From the NCBI GenBank assembly GCA_004794785.1, contig SJOL01009574.1, positions 848,577-912,576 on the forward strand: DNA of 64,000 nucleotides. The letters are read 5' to 3'. A model generated the notes under the pieces. The model saw nothing but the letters and a program-made list of their open reading frames with translations, had not been told where the DNA came from and searched no databases. The DNA comes from Opisthorchis felineus. Taxonomy: Eukaryota; Platyhelminthes; Trematoda; Opisthorchiida; Opisthorchiidae. Within the stretch, counting starts at the first letter, position 1, and each line of letters begins with the position of its first letter. The position numbers and the translations under genes are program-made. This document shows positions 12,691 to 24,500 of this stretch, piece by piece.

Positions 12691-15058
12691 AAAAGACCAT
12701 AGTACTTATTGGAAACTCAACAACGATCGAGCTGTCGTGCATTTTTTTGCGGTGTGTTCAAGCTCACTTGGTTAGAATCCGCAGGAAAATAAGTTAAGCG
12801 AAACATTCTGTTAAAGTATCCTCATCTGAATCATCAACCAATCCTATTCAACTCTTCTCAAAAATGGCTTTTTAACATGAATAGACGGTATATGAACAGT
12901 ACTCACCACACTCAGCTAGTAAATCGTAATCAATTCACAGGGCATTTCCATCTTAAGATTTCCTGGTTTGGCTTGATCCAGTCACTCTGGGATCAGAAAG
13001 TCAATCCGTGTAAGTTTTTCTATCATTGATCGATTGGGATTGGAAATTTTCCATGCTACCAACATCGGATTCTAGAAGGGGGCTTCTTCCTTGGGGATAA
13101 CTAGGGATAACAAAACTTGCGTGTATCATGTTGGGATCAGAATGAAGTGAATTCCGGATCATATATGTTTACTGACCCCTTTACTGAAGGCCAGTTTCGA
13201 ATTTATCACGCCAGGTAATGTTTATTTTCAGTTTATGGTCTTTTGTACTCAGAATAGCTGGCAAATTGTGTGCCTCAAATGACTGATCCAACCCGAGCTA
13301 CTGTGTACTTATGATAATAGTAACAAGCGTACGACAGTGCATCGGTGCTGTCGCCTCAACAATGTGTCCACAGCCAGACGTCCCGTGATCACCTGCAGGT
13401 GTTTTTCCAGGTCATTGGTTCTTTGTCAATAGCACAGAATGTGAAGTTTCTATCCAAGGGCTGTGCGACAGCAAGCAGCATCTGGTACCTTATCCTACCA
13501 GACCTCACCGCTTAGCCGACGTTGATGGATAGTGAAACCAGGCGAAAAAGAGATAAAGGTCTCGGATTAGAATGATCCATTAAACTACTGTAGGGCACAG
13601 CTTGTTGCGGCCCATGGGGCACGATTTAAAACTGTACGCTGACATGATTGCGGTAGTTTTCCATTGAAGGAATGGTGAAATATCTGAACCGTCGCCAATG
13701 AAATGGACCGTCAACCATTAGTATGCATTTAAAGGTCGGTTTCACGTTTCCACGATCAATGGACCGAAGACCTACTGCGGCCTTATCAAGCGAGGCAGCT
13801 CAAAATTTAAACTACGGGCTTGAAGTGTGCAGCTCATGCTCATCCTGTGCTTCGGGCAAATGTTTTAGCTTCAGTGTACTGTGCGTTTTCCAATCGTGCC
13901 GCCTAGCTGGATTTTTCCACTTGAAATCGTATCGCAACCTAACAGCTACCCAACAACATAGATCCAAATTGCCGAGTTCGGAAGCCATATTCATGAGTTT
14001 GAATATATGTGTCCTGATTAGCTCCGCTACTGAACTGATTTGATGGGAACTGAGTGTCCCAACTATCGGTCTTCAAAAGAGCAATGTCTTATGCTGCCAC
14101 GTTGTCTTTTATACGCACTTGTTCAATGACACATGCGTAGTCATTACCTTTTCATATGTGACGTATTTAAATGGATGGGTCACTCAGCCCTATTGATTTA
14201 GTTTCCAGCTGCCGCATGACTTAAACGGTGAAGTGCAACTGGGTAGCACGAAGAAAAATAGCACCGAAACCTGGGTTGCAATGCTCGAGCAAAGTGTATG
14301 ATGAGCTTTATTCGCTGTCTCAAGCCCCGTTTTTTGAAAGTACGGGTCATGTGACGTGACATGATCGTGCAGATGGCCTTCAGTGAACCAGGCAAAGATG
14401 AGGATCAGACATATCATGATAATCGGGGTGCAATCGCAGTGCTGGACTGTCTTGATCTAGCACTGGAATGGACCAATCTATGCTCGAGGGGGGACGAAAC
14501 GGGAATCAAATACTCACTGCAACGCAGACGACGGAGAGCCAGTTGAAGCGCTGAGGTAGACAATCAAGGTCAATTTGCAAGGCCACAGTAGCATGTAGAA
14601 ATTTGATTGGCTGTGTGGGGTGGAGGGTATCAGCACTCGTATGGACTGAGCGGTGTGAACCAATGGGGGCATGCGTAAAACGAACGTGTAGGGTCTTGGC
14701 CCACAGTGGGAATGTCACCACAGCACGGGTGAAGGTGGGACTGCCATACATGTATTCGGCTTGTCGTGGCAATATGCAATCCATTTTCATACGCATTTTA
14801 GTGATGAACGAACTACGTACATTTTTTGACGAATCGTTGAGCTCGTTCATCGGACCATAGTTCTGTTCAGCAGGAAAAAGCTGCGGTTTTACGGACTGCA
14901 GTGGAACTTGCGAAGTTGAAAACAAATTGTTTCCATCATATATTGTCAGGCCACGTTTAGAATAGTAGCCATGACGACCAGCATGAGGTACTGAGATGTT
15001 GTCCCTTTGAAACTGAGTTTATTGGACAACCGCCTTGTTTTCTTGTTTTTCCCTTCAG
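12691..15058. other. No feature recognised
   Basis: The stretch at 14500-14925 is open on both strands (139 codons on minus), which suggests a repeat, but no second copy is in the window. A 23-codon frame at 12941-13009 between AG and GTAAGT is too short to judge. Confidence 0.35.
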
Positions 15059-15239
15059 TACACACGCCTAGTTCTGGTCGGAGATATCCAGTCCGGTTTG
15101 ATGACCGATGATATACCTGCTGTCACGCTATGGAAGGATAGATACAGCAGTCAAACCGGTTATGGTGCGAAATTTCGATATTCCCGCCCCATGAGATCGA
15201 GGAATCAGTCGGAAAGTCACGCATGCACACCAAACCATG
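15059..15239 (+). other. Possible upstream exon
   Basis: A strong acceptor (TCTTGTTTTTCCCTTCAG) ends at 15058, and the frame YTRLVLVGDIQSGLMTDD ... YSSQTGYGAKFRYSR is open for 62 codons. The last part resembles the end of a CUB-type domain. No convincing donor in the phase needed by bark exon 1 is visible. It may be an exon of the missing N-terminal part of bark. Confidence 0.25.
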
Positions 15240-16654
15240 GGTAGAAACCATTACTAAAAGTTAAAATTTCACCTGTGATATGTGAATGATGCCTATCACA
15301 TAAGCGGAGTCTGAAGGTTTGAACGATGACTACCATGCGGCTTGTCACTGTCAAAATTGATTACCCAGTCAGTGTATCAGGTCAAAAGAGAATGATGATG
15401 AAGCGGAACCGAATGAGGCCATAATTTGCTGGGAAATTTTTCAAGGTGGTGCAAGGGCCTAAATGCCTGGTAGGACCTGGGTTCAGCACCCAGTCACGTG
15501 ATCAGTGCCCATAAATCAGACAACCTACCAAACACGAATAACTGTGTTGGATGATTTCTACTCAACGTCTATCATACATTAAGGTAAGGAAATTGTGTTT
15601 ACTCGACCGGAGCCACAGTTAAGAAATAGTGTGCTTTCCATTAGTGAAAACATTTCAATCAAGATGATCAAATACCGCACCGCCGACACAGAAGTCTACC
15701 GGACGCCGAGCTTTCTGAAGACGCGAATACCGTAGTTGCAACGGGGTGTTTTAGTTGTAACCTTTACTTGGAAGGACAGACAGGTAGCAGTAATACGTAG
15801 AAAGCCTTGAAAACTTTATCTTGCCATGCCTACCTGAAGGTCGTGGAGTTCGGTTTTGGGTGGGTCAGGTTCGAATCCCCGAATGTATGACCGGAGACTG
15901 GCTGTCGGCCATCATCATAAAATGTTGGATGCATGTTGTTTCACCGAAGGAGACGCAAAAGTACACCGTAAAAAACTCAATTTCTTCCGTGCACTCTACT
16001 TGCCTGACAAACTCCTTGTCTCTCCCTGGTCACTCCGTTTTTAATTGGTCAGCTCACAGACTGGAGTTCAAAAGTATTGAAATTGTGCAGGGTACCATGA
16101 AAAAATGCGTATAAGGTGCGCAACGCGAGTTTTTTTTTTCTAATTTTAAGAAGCTCGAGGGTTATGCCACAATAACGGCAGAATCTTGGTGTCCATATCA
16201 TTGCTAAGTTGGATAGACGCTACAACTTGGCTTTGGAGAACAGTATGTCTCTCGAAAATGTCTGCTCTTGATGCATGATGTAGGTGACTTGACAGAGTTA
16301 TATACCCCCTCCCTCAGTATATTTCCACTGATCCCGGTACAAATCTGAAAGGCTCCTCTCGAGATAGGGCCACTGCCAAAATATTCCTCTCGAAGCAGTC
16401 CAGTCCTTGAGCAAGTCTACAACAAACATTTCCTTTCCACAGAGAAGTCACCTCTAGTTCTCTATAAGGCTCGCCATTTGGTTCCATAAGGTGTTGCAGG
16501 GTACAGTTTGACAGGCGGGGATAACTTCCAAACCCAATAAACTAGTCGAAGGATATAAATTTCAAATTAATTTCATAATTTTACCATTCTATCGGTGTTC
16601 AGCTTAGCCTAGATTCAAGTGACAAACTATGACGCATCATTCTGTTGTATCGTG

Positions 16655-17180
16655 AGTGGCCGTCTATTGGTCTCGCCGGAACTGAGCCTGCCAGACTACG
16701 CGACAAGGAGAATGCAGGGAACCCGGGACACGGCCGAAGTGTCAGGACAAACATACAGAGCCTCTGCGTAAATATACAGGATGGCTAAGTGGCCAATTAT
16801 GGTCATCCGCTTGTTCGTTCTCTCCAGTCAATGGCGACGTTCCTGCTGCGAACAATTTCACACCCACGCCGCTGGTCGCATGCTGCTAAGCCATGTTTGG
16901 TAAGCTCCGCCAACGCACCTGCTATCCGGAACGTGATGACCTTGGGGAGGCGTCCTTCTCTGCGCATGTACTTTTCAGGTCTGTACGCGTTCCGATACAC
17001 CCCCGGTGCACCCGCGGCGGGAATTACTTGTCGTGTGACGGTTTCTTCCGCTTGTGCCATTTTGTGGCTCTTGAGAACCAGGCCTTTCTGGCCTCAGATA
17101 CAAGTTGGCGATCTCTCCGTTCAATATAAATCTCCACCACACACTCCAACACACTACCGGTTCCGGCCTTCTTGGGGCTA
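16655..17180 (+). repeat. Dispersed repeat DR2, plus copy
   Basis: Shares CTGAGCCTGCCAGACTACGC, TGGTCATCCGCTTGTTCGTT-type and TGCTGCTAAGCCATGTTTGG blocks with the inverted copy at 54425-54785. Long overlapping open frames occur on both strands, but they are shared repeat sequence, not genes. Confidence 0.7.
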
Positions 17181-17261
17181 ATCAGGTTGACCTAATCCCC
17201 AAAATTTTTATCAACATTATTTCTTGCCTGAACACACATAGACTTTGGTGTTCAAAAAATA

Positions 17262-17422
17262 ATCGTTCAGCTGTAACACCCTTTCGTGCCTAACTGCCAT
17301 GCCACCTGAAGGAAGCACGAGGGCTCGGATATTGCCAAGTTGCCCAAGCCTAGACAGGAGAAGTCGAGATGTAGAGGCTGGGTTCGAACGACGGACCTTC
17401 CGGTCAGTAAATTCGCGCTCTA
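17262..17422 (-). mobile_element. tRNA-derived SINE, copy 3, truncated
   Basis: The minus-strand copy keeps the body and B box (GGTTCGAACCC-like, one change) but loses the A-box part. It breaks off at 17422 and is followed directly by a DR1 fragment (AAGGTCGACGGAACTCC). Confidence 0.8.
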
Positions 17423-18323
17423 AAAATAAGGTCGACGGAACTCCAGGAAGTCAGATACACAACTTTCACTGTTTTTGTTACGAATGCCTAATTAGGGTGA
17501 TGATTGTGGATAGGGGAGAGTGAGGTAAAGCATGCGCTACAGACGTAGCAATTGGACCTGTGAATTTAGGAATTCGGGGACATTGCTGGTTCTGAGAAAT
17601 CGCTGAGGATGAGTGAAGCCTATGATGAGGGTGGTCATGAAAACTGGTTGTAAAAACGATTGTGAAACACAATTGACAATGAAGGAAGTTATTACTCTCA
17701 TCTATGGACACAGGAAGTATGGCGTGACGGATAAAATTCCCGAAGAAAGTTAAAGAAATTTAGTAAAAGTTGAGGAAGCCTTTACCGAAAATATCATTTT
17801 CACATGTCCCCCCATTCTTTGTGTAATTTTTGTAACCCTGCACACTGTCAGGGGTAGCAGGCCCCTTCCCGGTCAAGGTTACATGGCCTCTTGCCGCATG
17901 GTGACCTCTTCAAAAGGATTACTTCATGTGAGTTCATCTCGACGACATAATTTGGACACTACTTAAATCTGCATTCGGATTTAGCATTTTGATAAGTTGT
18001 TAAGGCTAGGACTAATGAATTTCCCACACAAAGCACTAAATGAGACTTTATTCAGAGTTGACGTCTTAACAACATCGATCGATGCAGAACAAAACCGGTA
18101 ATCGATACCGGAACTGAGACTGCCTGATCAGGGTAGTCATTAGCCATTGTCAACCGACTACTCGGTCGATAACTGCTTACTGAATGTATGGACAAAAACC
18201 TCTCGAAGTATCGTTAAGGGTTTTTAACTATTTTTTGTCTGTTTTCATTTCCTGCCGTTGATGTGTGCATCCAAACATTTTCACTATAAACCAGCAGTTG
18301 TAATTCAACGCTTTCCTGTTCAG

Positions 18324-18513
18324 ATCAGCGGATAGTCTTCAGCAAAATTCCGGCCTCCCTCAAGACTAATATTTCCAACGCGATGACGATGGTGGACAAA
18401 AAGCCCAGGGTTCCCAGGCGGATCCGTTTGGTTGAAGGTGAGGAAATGAGAGAAGGCCTACTGCAGCTATGGATCGCAAACCGATGGCGTCCGGTGTGTA
18501 GTCGGAACAACGA
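18324..18513 (+). CDS. bark: bark exon 1 of window: cap end and first part of SRCR 1
   Basis: The acceptor is a pyrimidine tract ending TTCAG at 18323 and the donor is GTAAGC at 18514. The exon opens with two bases completing a codon and leaves phase 2. It reads [12 protein letters not shown], the tail of the cap before an SRCR domain, then [15 protein letters not shown] and [12 protein letters not shown], the typical SRCR opening (RLVGG...EGRVEV...WGTVC). It then joins exon 2 as NNE-WTKVDC. The preceding exon should end in phase 1 and encode the 'PGV...F..G' part of the cap; I could not find it with confidence. No stop-to-stop frame with a start codon covers this exon. Confidence 0.82.
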
Positions 18514-21500
18514 GTAAGCCTTTGGTTACATGTGGTGGTATTCGCAGGTGACTGGTTATGTGTCATGTGCAGCGAATTGCGTGTCTGGTCAGTACTCAGT
18601 AAAACAAGAAGCATCAGGTGAGGATGAACTGAAGGCTATCGTAGTCCAGGTGAACACACATAAAATGTGAGCGGAAGTCTCTTGTCCCCCACCAAAACTG
18701 CTTTTCCTCGATTGTGTAATAAACTGAAAATTTTGCTACTTAACTTCCCTCTTGTAGCGATATATATTGTGTGTACTTTTCTTCCGCGGTCTCTGAGAAT
18801 TTTTCAACGAGAATGGCTTGTCCATATGGAAGAAGGGGCAGGTGCTAGGGATACTGCTCAGGTCATGTCCCCATCAACAGCGTTCGACAGTTCGGGCAGT
18901 ATATTGTCCGCCAAAAATGTACATAGGTTTTCCACCGTTTGCCTACATATGAAACTAGCTTCCATTTTTCGAACGACCGGTTGGGCTCTGCTTTTTTTCA
19001 GTTGAAGGCATTTTGCGACCTGGCCACGCCAGTTTAGTTGTACTTCTAAGTCTAAGGACCAATAAGTCCACTAAAGCAATCGATCATTCCAACCAAGGTT
19101 AATATGTGCCCAGCTTCACCTTGGTACTGGAGCTCGTATGGCAACTGGATGCCATCATCATCTGCGCTACTGGGCTTGAAAGCCATGTCGGTCCACCGTG
19201 CAAGTGTCCAGTTTACTTCTGAGTGCGTGTATTGAGACAACGTATTTACCATAGTGAATCGAGGGCTACGCACATTTCGGTGAAAGAATGCTGTGGAAAA
19301 AATGTGGTGGTAATTAGACTTCACCGGTCCCATGCAGCACCGAAGCTAGTCAGGATAAGCTCATATAAATGTGAGCCCCACTAATCGGAGGGCCATTTGA
19401 TGCAGAGCAGACAAGATGCACATTTTCGCGCTCTGGGTTGTATCCCTTAGATACCTTTCTACGAAACAGCCTCAAGATGCCTCAAGAAGTGAAGTTGCAT
19501 AGGAAACCACGTTAAAAGAACAGACCGAGGTGTAGGTTCGACGCGTTTCTGTATCTTCCAGTGGCCATAGTTTAAAATCGTGAACAGATTTGCCAATTCG
19601 GACGCGGTAATGCCGGTGCGTCCGAGGTGCGTTCATGGAGAGATGGTGACACTCCCTCCCCGCGTGTCTGATTCGGATTTTTTCGATCAACCAACGAACT
19701 TTAGAAACATGTCATCGGGGCACCAGTCCATCTGATCGAGGGAAACCATCAAGTTGGTTGTTCTACTGTTCTACTGATGGGTATAGTTGAATCTATAGCT
19801 GATTAGTAGCTTTCCCATGGCATTCCCGAGGATGGTTTCTTTTCGGATGACCCTCTGCTTCGAGGAGTTTTGGTATGTTTTTGGTCTGTTAGTTACGGTT
19901 CAGTAAACTTTTGAAGAATTCTTTGAATAGTGCCAAACACCTTGTAGTAAGCTCTATCTGACTGCATCCGAACTCGTGGGACCGAAAGCCCACAAACTTT
20001 GCCCTGAATGCACTGTGTTAATTGGACTATAACATTGTTAGTCCAGAGGTTCTGCATGTTCACCGTTTTATGTTTCCCTCTCATACCAACACAAAGATAA
20101 ACTACTTCCACGTCAATGAATATCTTTTCGATTCCCGCAGTCAGTGCAACGCCTAAGGTCGCGCGCATCCAGACCGGGCACCTCTTGGAAATTTTGAGAT
20201 TTTGATGAATATCTAGGATACCGTTATTTGAAAAACTATGTAAACACCATTTTTTAAGGAGTCAGAATAGGATTGGGTCAACATTCTGTATGAGTGGACA
20301 TGAAAGTTTTGGTTTCGGTTGGTGTTTGAGCAGTTGCGAAGAAAAGCTGCGCTTCCAAGGGTCTTCGGAGATTCCGACTAGGTTATCATCGGCCAGTGCA
20401 TACAGGCTGAAGGGGACAGTGTCGTGGTTTTCCGGACCTATCATGTCACATATACCGGTCAAGTCAACAAGCACAGTAGCTTCCTTCGAAACGGGAAGTT
20501 ACGAGCAAGCTTGATGGTCCAATTAGTGGTGAGATGGGTCCCCGGCACTTTGAATACCAGCTTCAGCTCACCGCGTAGCCCAAGAACGGTCCAGGTAGGC
20601 TTCCAGACAATAGGGGCTGACTAGTCCGGAAGGCTTTATTGAAGCTCCAAAAGAACTCAGAGCTGGTTTCGTCCATGTGATCGTCAGGCTTGGGGTTGAA
20701 ACGCTTCTGAGGACCACTTCGTGTATGATAGGAGCACAATGGAGTAAGTATGTGGCTGAGTTTGTCTTTCCTGTGGAGAGATGTGCAGTCTACTCAATGA
20801 TGAATATTGGTCTGCAAACTGCAGTCACGGCATCAGTGGTGACAGAAGTTATCCTGTAAGACAAGGAGGCCTGTAATTGACACATGAGGTCTCCCTATTT
20901 CAATTCCGCTAACAGTTCGAGCTGTCGTTCCTTTGCAAGTAGAGGGTGGACTGAGGTTGATCTAACGCTGACCTGTTGGAGGCTCCATGTATCGAAAGTC
21001 TGTCTACAACAGGTTGACGTGATTTCTACCAATGCTGTTGGTGGTCCAAGCTGTCGGTTGTTTTGGAGAAGAACTGACTCGATTTTCGTACTGATTAGAG
21101 AAAGGGAGAACTGGTTTTGAACGGAGAAAGGAGCGAATGAGGTGATCCATCATGGCACTGAATATTCGCGGTACTCAGATCCAGTTATTTACTTAATGAG
21201 TCGACTCAGGTAACCAAGTTCCGCGTTAGCACAGCAGTGAACTCTGTAAGCAAACTTATCAGAAATCTGGTTTTATTCTAAAAATGGAAAAAGCCTTATG
21301 GGACAATTTTGTAGATCAGTGGATGACCCTGTCTTAGGAAAGGTACTATTGCAAAATCTGTCCTCCAACCTCATCTGAGTGACTGCTAGCCTCATACAAC
21401 ACGTGATGCTTATGCCCCACCTGTTTCCATCCTTCTCTGTTTGCACGTGAAAAATCTTCAAATTGCCAAGATTCCCATCGGTTACATGTTCGTCGGCCAC

Positions 21501-24500
21501 CGGAGCTTTCTCTGATCAGCCAAGCTTCAGCTTACTTTAGGATGCTCCCAGCAAACTGGGCTTCAGAATCTATCCCAAGTGCATCTGAAGTGTACCTGTG
21601 TGTCCTAACGAAAGACGCGAATAGCGACTTCCCACATGATTCCCTTTAGGCTGAACAGCCCCTTTCGTCTCGCATTTCGTTGTTGTTCTGGAGTGTTCAT
21701 TTTACAACTTGAGACTCAGACACTGAGGTATCCTTTTCGAACTACCATCTGTCTCCCAAATGGTTATATTCTTGCCCTTCACTTCTCTATATTAAAATCG
21801 AATGGGTCGAGTTCGATTTTGGTTTAGTTAAATTCCTAAAGCTCCGGACAGCTCAACTACTGACAGGAAAGTCCGTGTTTCAGACCTGTCTAGGAGTGGA
21901 CAACTTGGAAATATCTCCTTTCTTCGGGTTGTAGGCAGTTATGCACCTGAAAAAATGCCACAATTGACCGGTTATTATTCAGTATTATGCCTGAATTCTT
22001 GTCGTCACGTGCAGGTGTTTGGTGCAGGCCACAAATTTCTTAAAACGCGTTTTTTTTTGCAAATTTACCCAACCGCTCAAAGCTTTTTCACCGAGGAGAC
22101 CACACACAAAAATAGTTGTTTCTAGGAAGAGCTGCCGAGGACCAAAAGAATGTGGGTCCTCTTGGGAGGGAAGAAAAACTAACCAAAGGCTAATATGCGC
22201 TCCAGAATCTAGGGTTCTTAGCTAAACGAATAGACTGCACAACCAGTCTTTTATGGTACAATACTCACCTGTAAGATTATACAGTCGACATTCAACTCAA
22301 GAGGTATCTACAACGTTCGTTCAGAAAAATCCATCAAATCATTCAGCTGTGGTAGACTGGGGATTAACGACCGTTAAGTAAAAAACAAGAGCGAAAGACA
22401 CTCATTTGCCAACAAATTTGGTTTTGCGAGAGACTCACCTGGAACCCAGCTGAATCTCTCGTTTATGATGTTTCTAAGCAACTGAATGTGCTGCACCAGG
22501 CCGCCTCATGTTTCAGTTGGTACGATATTCGAGATATCGCGATACATGTATATTCGTATTGGACTACTCATAAGGTTGCTGAAAATTCTTCGACAGCCCA
22601 CGACCGGTTTCGCTCTTCTTGGGGCTCATAAGGTAGGCGCAGTCCCCGAGTTTCCGTCAACCTTATGTTCTACTTGAAACCAAATTGCACGGAATTAGCG
22701 ACGGAAACTCGGGGACTGCGCTTACCTGATGAGCCCCAAGAAGGGTGAAACCGGTCGTGGGCGGTCGAAGAATTTTCAGCAACTTTATGAGTAGCGTATT
22801 ACATCTAAAAAACAGGAAAATTGGGAAGCTGCCTGGTTCCCTGATGCCTGAAGAGGAATCAAGGGGAAGCCACGAGCCAACCTGGACCTCCTAGCTAGCA
22901 GCTGACATCTCAATCACTGGTCTATCTCGAACCGGATTTTTCTGCTTCTGATCTGAATTTATCGCCCTGCTTTGCCGCCAACTCACGCTTTAGATTTGAA
23001 CTGACCTCATTTGAGCCGCTCACCTGACAAAAGCCGTTTCTCCGCCTGAGGATTATGCCCCAGTTTAAACTCGAATATTATATTGTAAAAGAAAGGTTCA
23101 AGTGAAGTCCAGTTGAGTTATCCATAAACATCAAAGTAACTTGCAAATGAACGTTTATCACAAGATACGTACAATTTGGTGCTGATCCCCAGCGTTTTCA
23201 TCAACCCGATTAGTAGTGTAGAAACCGAAAGTTTCCGTGCTATTCATATTCTACCTTTTTCGCTAAATTTCGTTTCTGTCGCCCTTCTTTCATTTGAAAA
23301 GATGGACCAAAGTTGATTGCCGGGTCGCTTGCCAGGATCTGGGGTTTGCCGAGGGTAATTTTACTTTGGGACCGATGGCTCGAAATCGAACTGCCAGTGT
23401 GGAAATAATCTCACCTGGCTGTCAGGGTAACGAGTCCATCTGGATGGAACATAATGGTGCTTTCGACAGCCAAGGCTTGTTCGCCTGTCCTGGTTTGAAG
23501 CAAGTCACGAAAGTTGGAAGTACCGTTTGCCGTAAGTTCGAGTTCTCTTGTTCCCTGATCCGTTTTGTGTCCGCCATAAAATGGGGTTTTTGAATACATT
23601 GAAAAGTAAATTGTTGCTTAAGTCTGTTCATCAGAATATCTCTTATCGTGTTCTCCTCCGATAAATCCCGTTCACTTTGGATTACTTACGCGACAAACGA
23701 ATCCGTCTAAGTAAGAGACCCAAACTAATTTGTTGAGATCGCATTTCGCAACAGTCTTGCACGTGACTCGGACTGAAAACTCGGAAGAAGTATGATTTAC
23801 GATATTTTGATTAACATTTGTGTTGTAACTTACTGGTCAGATCTTCGATGGTGAGAGAGAGAGAAACTCTTCGTCGTGACGTGATATGACGTGATATTCC
23901 GAATATCTTACCCAATGAAACATGACGCGGCCTTTCTGCAGCAAATTCAGCTGGGGAATATCATAAACGAGTGATTCAATTTGGATTCGTCTGTCTCCCG
24001 TTTAAAACAAATTAGTTTGCAAATGGCTCCGCTAGGCCAAATGCGCGTTCAAGTAGAACACAAGGTCGACAGAAACTCCGGAACTGTGCCAGGGGCTTGT
24101 GAGTCCCGGAAAGGGCAAAACCAGGAGTAGTTTTTCAAAGAGTTTTCAGCAACCTTATCAGTACTATGTTCTATGAAGATAGCAGTTTTGTGGACGAATG
24201 GATTGCACATCTGGCATCCTTTTTCCAATTTGTCTATCACAACGATGGACCTGCACCCTCGGTACATAATGCCACATACGGTTTGCGCTGAGTGCCATGT
24301 GCAACCACATGAGTGCCCTCTGTTTGGTGTAAACCCGAGAGACTAAGACCGGAGTGGGCGCGGACTACTGACCACTTGAGAACCACAGTGTACGCAGTGG
24401 GTAATCTGATGACCCCACTCTTCAGACGCACCCAAGAAATTATTCATCTTGTCCTGTAACCATACATATCAGTCACAGATTACGCTTGAGTGGGAATGAA

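Noticed and set aside
12941..13009. 23-codon frame between CACAG and GTAAGT
   Set aside because: Too short to judge, and its phase (1 out) does not join the candidate at 15059; no family signal.
14506..14925. 139-codon minus frame
   Set aside because: The plus strand is equally open over the same span; no start context, splice sites or motif.
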